A program made the translations under genes and the position numbers. A stretch of 64,000 bases of DNA from Aricia agestis (taxonomy: Eukaryota; Arthropoda; Insecta; Lepidoptera; Lycaenidae): positions 8,129,501 through 8,193,500 of the forward strand of contig NC_056425.1 of NCBI RefSeq assembly GCF_905147365.1. The letters run 5' to 3'. Of this stretch, positions 44,783 through 54,759 are shown in pieces. The first letter of the stretch is position 1, and each line of letters begins with the position of its first letter. The notes beneath the pieces are model-generated. The model did no database searches, was not told the DNA's origin, and was given only the letters and a program-made list of their open reading frames with translations.

Positions 44783-45845
44783 TATCCTACTAATATTATA
44801 AAGGCGAAAGTTTGTTTGGGTGTATGGATGTGTGGATGTATGGATGTTTGTTACTCTTTCACGCAAAAACTACTAAACGGATTTTAATGAAACTTTACAA
44901 TATTATAGCTTATACAACAGAATAACACATAGGCTACAATTTTAACCGACTTTCAAAATGGGAGAGGTGTTATGTTTGTTTTCTTATGTTCAACGATTAC
45001 TCCGCCGTTTGTTAACCGATTTTCAAAATTTTTCTTTTGGTATATAGGGTATCATCCCAATTTGGTATTATATTCACAAAAGTGGTGATCTGATGAAGGA
45101 TCCATAAGTAATCGAGGGAAATCCTCGAAATTTATAGGGAAACATGTGGTGACTTCGGTTTCGTGAAAAGTATTCGAAGCATATGCTACCAACAAGTAAG
45201 ATTTTTGCACCGAGGTATATATATTCGGAAGGTTCTGAGAGAACTCCTGATTCTTTATAGATACAAGTTTGGGAGTTTCGGCGTTGTTTTAAGAACGGAA
45301 AGCATATGCAAATTACATTCATCATCATCATCACTACCATAATAATATTATACCATCCATCGTCCCATGGTTATGACTTATGAGCCTATAGTGACCCTGT
45401 TATTGGTACTTTTCATAGTCTTTTAGATCGAGACTCGAGTTTGTCAATCGATAATTAAAAAAAATCTATACCTACCTAATATTATAAACCTGAAGAGTAT
45501 GTTTGCTTGAACGCGTTAATCTCAGGAACTACAGGTCCGATTTAAAAACTTTAGTGTTTTTTAGTGTTAGATAGCTCATTTATCGAGTACTATAGGCTAT
45601 ATATTATCACGCAAAGACTAATACGACCGAAGAAACTCAGGAAAATGAGGAGGAATAAAAAAAATAAAAACGGAGGAAATATAAGAAATTACCAACTACT
45701 GGAGCAATTTTTATGGCAATATTAAGCACAGATATAGAGTAGACCAAGTGAAGGGAGTAGGGACATAAGCTACTTTTTATGGGAAAATGTACGGTTTCTG
45801 TAAAATTCCTAATTTACGCGGGCGAAGCCGCGCGGGACATCTAGT
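44783..45845 (-). repeat. Composite dispersed repeat C, right copy
   Basis: Contains, reversed, the same blocks as 9423-10210: CGACTTTCAAAATGGGAGAG, GATGAAGGATCCATAAGTAA, TCGAGACTCGAGTTTGTCAA, TGAAGAGTATGTTTGCTTGA, ending GCGAAGCCGCGCGGGACATC TAG. More complete than the left copy. Confidence 0.7.
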
Positions 45846-45954
45846 ATCTTGTAATAATGATATAATACCCTGATTCATTTTGTTTACGCTACTACAAAAC
45901 AGCGTGCATCGGCGGCATGGGTCGCTAGACCAATATTTTCGGTAGAAAATTAAA

Positions 45955-46195
45955 CCTTTTTTTTGCCGTTGGGAAATGCTTGATGCATTCCCGACAGTCT
46001 GGGGGGACGCCTGGATATGTGGGACTCTTCGGGTGCTGCGGTAAGGAGGAGCACCCTTGGTTACCCACTAAAACCCAACGGTGCCTCCTCTCCGCGTGTC
46101 GCTGAGCCGCTGGACCCGCCTGAGACGATAACTGCAGCAGCCCAGACAGCGGCATCTGCTCTACCAGCAGGACCTTCTGCAGGCTTCTGCCGTTA
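45955..46195 (+). repeat. Dispersed repeat D, copy 2
   Basis: GGGAAATGCTTGATGCATTC, ACGCCTGGATATGTGGGACT, TTACCCACTAAAACCCAACG, then a GC-rich tail. Ends in an A-rich tract (GAAAAAAAAAGAAAA), which suggests retroposition. Confidence 0.6.
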
Positions 46196-47145
46196 GAAAA
46201 AAAAAGAAAATTAAACCTAGTTTGATTTTCTTTTTTTTCTACTTTCTACAGACTGGATGAAACAAAAATTAAAGCTGCACTTTAATGTCGTATTCAATAG
46301 TAGAGTTGGTGCGGGGTGCCTGGGGCTATAGCTAACAGCTGTTTAGTAGCTTTAGCAAGACTTGCTATTTTTTAAATAATTACAACTGTCATTCTGGATT
46401 ATTTAAATTAATTTTTCGCTCGCGTATTAATGTGATACGTGATTTTTATGAGGAATTTATTTAAGATTAAGATCAATACTCATATAACATTAGCAATAAT
46501 TTCACATATTAGTAATACAAACTAAAAAAATAAATCATACAAGGTCACAAGCGATATAATATTATGCAAAAAAGAAATAGAAATAGAAATAGAATTTCTG
46601 TTTTTTAGGGTTCCTTTGAACAAAGAACATCGAGATTTAATTAATACCCACACCGATTTCGATTTATGTGGCCGGTTTCATTAAATTGTAATTGAAAATG
46701 TTGCGATGCACTTTTAATTTGATCAGGCAACCCAACGTGACCCAACACCACCCAATTCAATGTGTATCTTTTTGTGTAGCAAATAGAGTTGTATTTTGAA
46801 TGGCTCTTAAATGAGCATCGCATCGCATTGCCTTGAACATGTGAACTGACCATAAGGAGCTCTATAAAAGGACACGATATCGAGAACATAACTTTGTAGC
46901 AATTCTTTTTTTATTTATATTTTTTTTTTACAAATATGTAATATATTATATAAAGTGTTAATACTAAATAGTTATTTTCGTTCTCACGGAACCCAAAGCA
47001 TCGATTGAACTTATCTTTTATAATTTGTAAATCAAATCAAAGTTTGATTTATTGATAGCGAATTCGATGTTACATGGGGCGGGTTTCTAGCTCTCTAAAA
47101 CTCCGTCTCGACCTTTTAATTATAAATCTATTGACCCCACTCATT
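46196..47145. other. Spacer left of the nested transposons
   Basis: AT-rich; one 82-codon minus-strand frame (46641-46889) without recognisable features, a short AAATAGAAATAGAAATAGAA microsatellite at about 46575, and a small palindrome AAATCAAATCAAAGTTTGATTT at about 47030. Nothing else supported. Confidence 0.5.
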
Positions 47146-47155
47146 CAGTGGCGTA

Positions 47156-47604
47156 CCCAACAAACATTTTAGACGTCGAGTAAACGTTTTTGTAGTAACT
47201 TAATGTTATTTAATATAATCGTATAAACATCATAAGGACGTTTACTCGACGGCATTTGGGCCCATTTTATTCAACTTAAGGTGCTAAGAGTTTCGTGTAA
47301 CAGTCATATAAATACCTATTTAGTCGCATAGTAGTCATATACACGTCGGTGATTTGACTACAATATGTCGTGTAATGATAGCTGTTGCGGCTTGTATTCG
47401 ACTTCGAGTCGCACAATATGACGTAAAGGTGTGTTAGTGTCATTTAAAGATCATATTGAACAAATTTTTATAAAACACGAATACATATTTAGCAGTGTTT
47501 ATGACAGCTGAGTTCATTTTGCATTTTATTTGTTATTTGAGGTGATACATTTCATTTCATCGGTGGTAAACCATTGCGCAATCAAGTTTATTGATTAATG
47601 CGAG
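47156..47604. other. EnSpm-like left subterminal region and leader
   Basis: Terminal CCCAACAAACATTTTAGACG followed by ATCGTATAAACATC, CAGTCATATAAATAC, GTAGTCATATACACG, CAATATGTCGTG, the left-side counterparts of the right-end motifs. It should contain the promoter for the plus-strand genes and ends at the leader splice donor CGAG|GTAAGT. Confidence 0.6.
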
Positions 47605-47856
47605 GTAAGTTTTTAACAAATTTTAAATGCGCCTTCAAAATTTTTATGTTTTTACATATTTCTATCAATAATTTATTATGGGACGGCGTTATAAGACAGC
47701 TATATAACTTCCAGACGTATAAGCTGCAAGTTCATTGTATATATATGTACGCCATGATGTTAATTTAGGGATCAATACTGACAATAATAAAGCCCTAGCC
47801 GGCCCTTAGAACTTAGTTAAGTCTAAGTAAAACTTTTGTTTTAGGTAAACCCCACA

Positions 47857-48150
47857 ATGATGTATGATTATGCGGATGTTGATAAGTTTTTAACAAAGAT
47901 GGACTTTATTGAAATGAAAAGAGCAAATTTGAAATGGCCGTGGCCATCAACTCATTTTATCTTTTGCTCTCGATGTTATGGGTGTGGATACCAGATAGTC
48001 CGTGGAAATAGACGGCCGTTACATTTTGTTTTAACAGACAACAATGTGAAAATAATGTTACGTTACGGTCTATTTTGGTGCCCCCATTGCAAATATTTTG
48101 CTATCTATAATCATTTTCCAGAAGACGAATGTGAATATTGTAATTATTAG
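47857..48150 (+). CDS. 97-aa zinc-ribbon-like protein in the EnSpm-like element
   Basis: Encodes a 97-residue protein with seven cysteines in paired spacing: C37-x2-C40-x2-C43 (FCSRCYGCGY), C75-x2-C78 (WCPHC) and C92-x2-C95 (CEYC), a likely zinc-binding fold. The start is supported by an upstream spliced leader: donor CGAG|GTAAGT at 47604 and acceptor TTTTGTTTTAG at 47844, 12 nt before the ATG. It lies 700 bp inside the left end and in the same direction as the DUF4806 gene. No family recognised; it could be a regulator or an accessory transposition protein (inference). Confidence 0.6.
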   Translation: MMYDYADVDKFLTKMDFIEMKRANLKWPWPSTHFIFCSRCYGCGYQIVRGNRRPLHFVLTDNNVKIMLRYGLFWCPHCKYFAIYNHFPEDECEYCNY

Positions 48151-48504
48151 TTAATCATACAAACCTATTTAAATTTGAATTATTAAATAAATTATGAGAA
48201 TTTTGGAAACTTCAACTTAATAGGTAATATTTATTTTATTAACCGACTTCCAAAAAGGAGGAGGTTATATGTTCGTCTGTGGATTTTTTTTTAATTTATT
48301 TTTTTTGTTTTGGATGTTTGTTTTTAGTAATATTTGTACGAGAGATAAAAATATCTTTAAAAACTTAGAATTTTACAATTATTTTTTTAATTATGTTAGT
48401 TGTTAGTAGCGAAATTTATCTGTTTAATCCGAATAGAGTTTTAATATCATTATCATTATATATTATATAATCGATAAAATCTGCGTGCCGATAAAACTGT
48501 GTAG

Positions 48505-48685
48505 AGTGTGACTGTGTTGCGTCTGTTAATGCATGCGCGGACGCACTCGGCCAATGTGTAGAACGGGCGTTCGCGCGTATTAAGATATATATTATATATT
48601 TAGCTCGCCAGCGCGCGAAACCCTGTTCTAACATTGTCCGAGCGCGTCCGCACATGCATTAGCAGACGCAACAGTCTATGTGTAG
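48505..48685. repeat. Imperfect foldback of about 65-bp arms upstream of the DUF4806 gene
   Basis: TGTTGCGTCTGTTAATGCAT, CGCGGACGCACTCGG and CGTTCGCGCG on the left pair with the right arm (CGAGCGCGTCCGCACATGCA, TTAGCAGACGCAACA), around a TATATATTATATATT centre. It ends about 250 bp before the DUF4806 start codon and is CpG-rich. Confidence 0.75.
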
Positions 48686-50046
48686 GGCCTACTACGCAGA
48701 ATATATCTTTCTTTCTCACACACATTCTCTTAGTCAGTCAGTACTCAGTACTCAGTAGTTGTAGGTCGGTAATAGCTAGTGGGCGCGTGGCTCTTTGATA
48801 TTTCAAAACCAATAAAGCGTAATAAATACGTTTATTAAAGTGCTAATGTTTTATTTTTAATAAGATACTTTTTGTACTTAGTAAGTTTTTTTAGTTGTCC
48901 ATTATAACTTGTTTATTTTTATTTTTTTTAGAAAAATGCCTTTTAAAATAGTGGAGACCACAGAAAATGGTAATTCTTTATTAACAACTGTCCCAGCTAA
49001 TTGGGAACATCGCGGAACATTATATTGGCCACGGAAGAATGAGGCTATTTTGATTAAGGCTGAGGATTCTACACCAGAAATAAATTGGAAATCGATGCCA
49101 TGTATCGTGAAGCGAAATAATATTCCCAATTATGAAAGTTCCGAACAACAAATTGCTCTTATGTCGGATATGTCCGACACGGATACGGACCAGGAGATCA
49201 TTGCAAAAACCCAAAGACCTAACAAAACCACTACACAAATAAATTTGAACGACCTGGTAAATAGCTGTCTATCGGTAAGTTTATTTACTTTACATATTTA
49301 CATTTCTGTCATTAGGATCTTTCGTTATTCTCGACGATAGAAAAAATAGGAAATTGGAAATTGCCGACGAAAAATTCCACCACTAGAGCGTCCAAAATCA
49401 TGTACTAGATCCGTGGTTTTCATTTGTGCGTCGATGTCACAGAAACGCTTTATAATTAATGATAAAACGTTTTTTTTTTGTTACATTTTCACGTTTATTT
49501 GGTACAAAAATAGCTTTAAAACCTGAGAAGTACATAGGTTTTTATTCTAGAAATCATTACTTAAGGGAAGTTTGTATAAAATTTTATCCACGGGGACGCT
49601 TGTGATTTATTTTATTTGTTTCTTTTAGGAAAATACTAGTGACGTTGTGTTAAATAATCAAAATGCCAGTATTGGAGCCATTGAAGTTATAGAAATACCC
49701 TACGATCAAGCCACTGAGACCACAGGAGCCCCAGAAAGTAATTCTGAAAAACAAGACAATATAGCCCAAAAGCTCGACCAATTAATAAGTGTGGCATCAG
49801 CAAACGAAATAAATATTCAAGTACTATTTGATAATCAACAAAGTATTCTACAAAAACTTGCTTTATTGGACACTAAATTAGAAGAATTAGTGACTCGTAT
49901 TTTGGTACCAGTAACAGATTTTAATCGTCAGGACAATAATAAAGACAATTTCAAAATTATAAGTAACCTACAGGAACTCACAAGTTTAGAGGAACGTTTA
50001 AATAATCCGCAAGCTGAAGAAAATATTATAAAGCTACTTTCTGTAA

Positions 50047-53000
50047 ATAATAAAATAAATAAATAAAAAATGTTTTATTTCTGAGTAAATTTGAATCAAA
50101 TTTTTTCAGAATGTCTACCTGATGCCTACCACCGGTTCGGGAACTACCCCGGCGAGAAGAACCGGCGTAAGAAACTCGCACGGGTTCCACTTTTTACCAA
50201 AAAAGTGAGAGAAAAATTATTCTTTTAAAATAAAGTTTACAATTTTGTAACTTAATATTATATACAATGTCAACATACATAATTGTAAGTCATAATATAA
50301 TAATGTAGAAGTAGCCTTGCAAGAAGCCATCCTACTCCCAAGATGTGCCATCTTCTATGAAATCATTGACCTTATAATAAGCTTTGGCACACAAACGCTC
50401 TTTGACTACGTTTTTAAATTTATTAATGGAAAGATTTTGAACGTTTTCTGGGATTTTATTGTAAAGGCGTATACATTGACCTTTAAAAGATTTACTGACT
50501 TTACTAAGTCTGATCACTGGCATGTCCAGCTTGTGCTTATTTCTAGTATTTCTACAGTGAATGTCACTTTTAACTTTAAATTTATTTATATTTTTTCTAA
50601 CATATATTACATTATCCAAAATGTATTGAGAAGCAACAGTTAGAATACCAATTTCTTTAAATTTATCTCTCAGAGATTCTAAAGCAGACATTTTATAAAT
50701 AGAACGTATGGCTCGCTTCTGCAGCACAAATATTGTATTAATGTCGGCAGCGTTTCCCCATAAAAGGATTCCATATGACATCCTACTATGAAAATAACTA
50801 AAATATACTAATCGTGCCGTGTCTTCGTCAGAAATTTCTCTAATTTTTCTGACTGCATATGCTGCAGAACTGAGCCTACCTGCTAGATTAGCAATGTGAG
50901 GACCCCACTGTAATTTACTATCAAGTGTAATACCTAGGAATACAGTGTTATCTACCAAATTCATCTTCTCATCATTTAATAGCACATTGGTTTGGACTTG
51001 CCTAACATTGGGCAAAGTAAACTTTATACATTTAGTTTTACTAGAATTTAAAAGTAAGTTATTAACATTAAACCAATGTACTATTTTTGAGAGAGCACTG
51101 TTTACCTCGTCGTAGTTCGACTGTTGTCGCTTCACTTTAAAAATAAGTGAAGTGTCATCAGCAAAAAGCACTATCTCATTATTATTATCCTTTACTAGAT
51201 AAGGTAAGTCATTTATATAGATGAGAAAAAGAAATGGGCCTAAGATAGATCCCTGTGGGACACCTAATTCTATTTTGGTTCCATTGGACCTTTTACTATT
51301 TACCTCAACCCTTTGAGTCCTATTTTTAAGGTAAGAAGTCAAAAGGCTGAGAGCAGAGTCCTTTATGCCGTAGTGGCGCAGTTTCCTGATCAATGTAGCA
51401 TGCTCAACACAATCGAAGGCTTTGGAGAGATCGCAAAACACACCTAAGGCATCCTGCGACTCCTCCCAAGCTTCAAAAATACTACAAAGAAGTCCTATAC
51501 CAGCATCCGTTGTGGATCGACCCTTAGTAAATCCGTATTGGTTATCGTGCAACAAATTATTTGAATTAAAATGCACTAGTAATTGTTTTAAAATAATTTT
51601 TTCAAATATTTTACTAAAGGTCGGTAGAATCGATATAGGCCTGAAATTAGTGGGATCCGTTTCCAATTCATATTTCTTTTTCAAATTATCCAAGGAGTCG
51701 AGGAGTATTGAAATTTCGGCCTGAAGGTTGCATACATCGGCCTCATAGCTACATTTAATTTGCTGTAAGTCAATTTTACAATTTAGCAAATTATTATTCA
51801 ATTTTTGGTTTTCTTTAGCAAGTTTTGATAAGTTATTTATACATTTTTTATTTTTCAGTGACAGTTTACAGTATTGTTTGATGCACTTTCTGATTTTAAT
51901 GTATTTCTTTAATTTTTTCTTACTATTCATTTTACACAGTGGTAATGTATCGTCACCCGTCAAATCAATAGTAGAAATGTCAACGTTACATGATTTTCTG
52001 TTAGAATCAAACTTACTTTTGTTACAAATGAGTTCATCAAATAAAGTTTGTGTTTGGGTGGCACTTTGAACATGGATTTGTTCTTCAAGCTTTAAAATAT
52101 AGTCCTCAGCATTATTCAGTTTGATTTTTAAGTTAGCCGAGTTCTTGAGAGTGTTTTCATACTCCTCCCTGCATTGGTCGAAGCCGTCGACGATGCTCTG
52201 TAGTTCCATGTTTTGTTTCTGAATGTCATCAAAGTCCAAGCTTAACTTGTTAAGTTCTAATTTTAACTCTTTATTCTTTTGTAATACAGATAGCATTTCT
52301 TTTTCATTATCATCTCTCTCCCTTAACAGCATTTGGCACTGGTCCTTATATTGTTTTAGTTCTGCGAGGGCCACACGAAGTTGCTCCTCAGTACGACGGG
52401 CCACGGCTGAGCGAGTCATCATTTTGCTGTCCATTCCCAAGCACTGAAATTGGTTTTTTGGTATGTTAGGCTTAAACGACTTTGGTAGTTAATATTGCAA
52501 GTCACCTTTTACTTTATAAGCAAAAGCCAGCCTCAATATTTTAATGTAAGTAATGTAATTTATGTACAGTTACAAAGGAAATGGAAAGACTAAGCAAAAT
52601 GATAAGAAAGGAATAGAATTGAAATTGAGAATTACTAATAAACAAAGAAACAAAGAACAAGGTGCGGAAGACAGTTATATAGACAAATTGAATAGTTAAT
52701 ATGAATATAACTGTACAACTCAGAATTTGCAAACTTAAATTCTGAGTCTTTTTGAGGATGTCTCTTTGCTTGTATAATGTTTGTAAAGTATTTGGGGTTT
52801 CTGTTTGTCTGAGCTTGTTGTTTTTATCTACAACTTCGCTTCCACGACTTGTCAAGCCAAGAGAGAAATAAACTTAGCCAAGTGTGATTGTGGACGTATC
52901 TCACTGGGGTGAGAGGTGTGGAGTGGATTTATTGTTACAATTATAGTAAAAAGTGACTTAAAGATTTTAAAAAAAAAAGCAATACTCCCCGGGATTAAGC

Positions 53001-53283
53001 AGTCCTTGAGAATAATCCAGCTCCAATTATTTGAATTCGTCCAGTCGTTGACAGGTGCACTTGACTTGAATTTTATATTACAAAATTACACAGTTTTACA
53101 CAAATACTGCTAAAGGTTGAAGAGTAACAATAGTTTTTAACACTTAAACTTTTGTTTTTAAGTATTTACAATGCAAAATATAGCTTAAAACCTAATTATT
53201 TTGATTAAAATAGTCGGGAGGTGATAATTTTACATGTAGCTACAAATGTTGCCAGCACAAAAAAAAAAAAAAAAACTAACTAA
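50047..53283 (-). mobile_element. CR1/jockey-like LINE insertion
   Basis: Inserted in exon 2 of the DUF4806 gene with a 6-bp duplication CTGTAA (50041-50046, 53284-53289). The 3' end is at the left, finishing in a (TTTA)n-type tail rather than poly(A). The 3' UTR holds the ACCGGTGGTAGG / CCGGTTCTTCTCGCCGGGG block found in two other fragments. The 5' region (52441-53283) is about 840 bp and starts with a T-run next to the duplication, so the 5' end looks complete. Confidence 0.85.
50332..52440 (-). CDS. Chimeric LINE protein: coiled coil fused to a partial reverse transcriptase (702 aa)
   Basis: Residues 1 to about 260 are Lys/Glu/Leu-rich heptad-type coiled coil (EEQLRVALAELKQYKDQC), like the N-terminal protein of CR1/jockey elements. 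At about residue 261 (near 51660) the sequence jumps to the middle of a reverse transcriptase: TDPTNFRPISILPTFSKIFE, FCDLSKAFDCVEHATLI, GVPQGSILGPFLF and the catalytic FADD, followed by thumb and C-terminal region. The apurinic endonuclease and the first RT motifs are missing, so it cannot prime its own insertion unaided. The frame is intact, indicating an internal deletion in a source element mobilised in trans. It terminates 285 bp before the 3' end. Confidence 0.85.
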   Translation of the reverse strand: MGMDSKMMTRSAVARRTEEQLRVALAELKQYKDQCQMLLRERDDNEKEMLSVLQKNKELKLELNKLSLDFDDIQKQNMELQSIVDGFDQCREEYENTLKNSANLKIKLNNAEDYILKLEEQIHVQSATQTQTLFDELICNKSKFDSNRKSCNVDISTIDLTGDDTLPLCKMNSKKKLKKYIKIRKCIKQYCKLSLKNKKCINNLSKLAKENQKLNNNLLNCKIDLQQIKCSYEADVCNLQAEISILLDSLDNLKKKYELETDPTNFRPISILPTFSKIFEKIILKQLLVHFNSNNLLHDNQYGFTKGRSTTDAGIGLLCSIFEAWEESQDALGVFCDLSKAFDCVEHATLIRKLRHYGIKDSALSLLTSYLKNRTQRVEVNSKRSNGTKIELGVPQGSILGPFLFLIYINDLPYLVKDNNNEIVLFADDTSLIFKVKRQQSNYDEVNSALSKIVHWFNVNNLLLNSSKTKCIKFTLPNVRQVQTNVLLNDEKMNLVDNTVFLGITLDSKLQWGPHIANLAGRLSSAAYAVRKIREISDEDTARLVYFSYFHSRMSYGILLWGNAADINTIFVLQKRAIRSIYKMSALESLRDKFKEIGILTVASQYILDNVIYVRKNINKFKVKSDIHCRNTRNKHKLDMPVIRLSKVSKSFKGQCIRLYNKIPENVQNLSINKFKNVVKERLCAKAYYKVNDFIEDGTSWE

Positions 53284-53936
53284 CTGTAACTTGTACGAAA
53301 GGCAGAGGTCGCGCATATAATAACGCTTACGCCTTGGTGGATGCCATGTTCACTCGGCAATTTATGACCCAATGTTCTTGGTCTGGAGGTTCTAGAGGAG
53401 ACCCAAAAATATGTTTTAAATCTTATAATAAAACTATAACATTATTTTTTAAAATAATACACCAATCTGACAATAACTTCACAATACCAGACTGCGAATT
53501 ATTTTTTAAAAAGGTTATGAGGCACGCTATTAAAAGAAATGAATGCAGAATGCTGAGGGCTTCTGCTCAAAAGAACAGACCAAAACGAGTTAAAGTGTTG
53601 CAAGAAAATAATCACCAGTCAGTTGTAGAGCAACATAATGTCCTGAATGGAGAGCAAGAAAATACACCACCACTTCAGAAAGAAACTAACTCACCACTTA
53701 ATTTAACCAGCTAGATTCAAATCAAGTGGTGATCGTGTGATGGTCGCGAATACGGACGGTCACGATAAAGCACCCACCCCCTCTCATTCCATCGAATATA
53801 TCAATTCCACGGTGGCTATTTGATTATTTGCCTATTTGTTCGGTTGTTCGATAATATAAAGTTTAAAGTTTCCTGTTTATTTATATTTTTTATGTTAGTT
53901 TTGAAAACTTTTCTCTTGCGAAATAATTAGATAATA

Positions 53937-53983
53937 ACTTCTAGTTAACAGAATCTGGAGGATTGTGTGTGTTAACTAGAAGT
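53937..53983. repeat. 14-bp perfect hairpin in the transposon intergenic region
   Basis: ACTTCTAGTTAACA (53937-53950) and its exact inverse (53970-53983) around 19 nt. It is 220 bp after the DUF4806 stop. Confidence 0.75.
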
Positions 53984-54219
53984 CTTCATAATTATATAAT
54001 TATTTAGCAATTAAAAAGATTACTGAATTTTATTATTTGTTATGTTGCGATTTCGCATTTTCTATTTGTGATTTTTTATTTTTTATAGTTATTATGAGAC
54101 TATTAGATAATTAAAATAATATAAAAGTTCCTAATCTTGCAAGTTTAAAGCAGAAGGTTTGTATCGATTAACGTGCTATAATTTTGATTGTAATTTTGTA
54201 ATCTTCCATCCGTAAAATC

Positions 54220-54323
54220 AACTTTTACGGATTTTATCGCGGTATATTATCATTTTAGTTTAGAGTCCGAAACGTCGGGATAAACTAAAATGATAATATA
54301 CCGCGATAAAATCCGTAAAAGTT
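54220..54323. repeat. Perfect 43-bp hairpin between convergent transposon genes
   Basis: Arms 54220-54262 and 54281-54323 (AACTTTTACGGATTTTATCG...) match exactly around an 18-nt loop (GAGTCCGAAACGTCGGGA) that itself has short complementarity. Placed between the ends of the plus-strand DUF4806 gene and the minus-strand transposase. Confidence 0.92.
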
Positions 54324-54759
54324 GTTTCATTTGTAATGTGTAATATTCGCGTAAACCTAAGAAACCAATTTTGTAATCTTTTCACTTGCGAGATAATTAT
54401 ATTAAAATAAAAAGTGATAACAGGATTTTGTTAACTTCTTTCTTCTTCTTCTTGGACTAAGACTGATTTTTGTAAGATTATATTAAGAATATAAAAGTAC
54501 CTAATATCGAACGTTTAAAATAGGTTTGTATCGATTAACGCTTTTAAACGCGATTAATTCGCGGAAACGCAAATTCACCAAAGTCTAATTTTTAGTTTTA
54601 ATAATTATATGTATAAGTTACCTGTTGTTGTGTAGTTTTGTATATTCTATTGTGAGATTATTACTAGTTAACTAGCTGTATTAAGTGTCCTTTTTTGAGT
54701 TAATTACGTTCCTGGGGATTATTAAAAAAATTCAACAATTTTCACTGCCTTTTTATTAC

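Larger units (their letters stand above)
48936..53714 (+). pseudogene. DUF4806-type gene of the transposon, broken by a LINE
   Basis: Exon 1 (48936-49274) encodes MPFKIVETTENGNSLL and ends CTATCG|GTAAGT, phase 0. Exon 2 starts after TCTTTTAG at 49629 and runs to 50046, where the LINE begins; its continuation is 53290-53714. Leaving out the LINE and one CTGTAA copy, the frame is continuous across the break and ends with TAG, about 393 codons in all. The C-terminal part (AYALVDAMFTRQFMTQCSWS, then FFKKVMRHAIKRNE) matches the DUF4806 pattern, which I know from insect CACTA-type elements; a coiled-coil-like region precedes it. Role probably analogous to a DNA-binding accessory protein (inference). 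The protein is now truncated at the LINE. Confidence 0.75.
53715..54759. other. Convergent intergenic region of the EnSpm-like element
   Basis: About 1 kb without coding capacity between the two convergent genes. It holds the two hairpins listed and several partly repeated pieces (GTTTGTATCGATTAACG occurs at about 54159 and 54523). Polyadenylation-type ATAAAA motifs occur on both strands. Confidence 0.6.

Noticed and set aside
46641..46889. 82-codon minus-strand frame
   Set aside because: No domain, no splice or promoter context, length expected by chance.
52541..52855. 104-codon minus-strand frame upstream of the LINE ORF
   Set aside because: Lies in the LINE 5' region, has a hydrophobic run of low complexity and no recognisable gag-like motif; not enough to call a first ORF.
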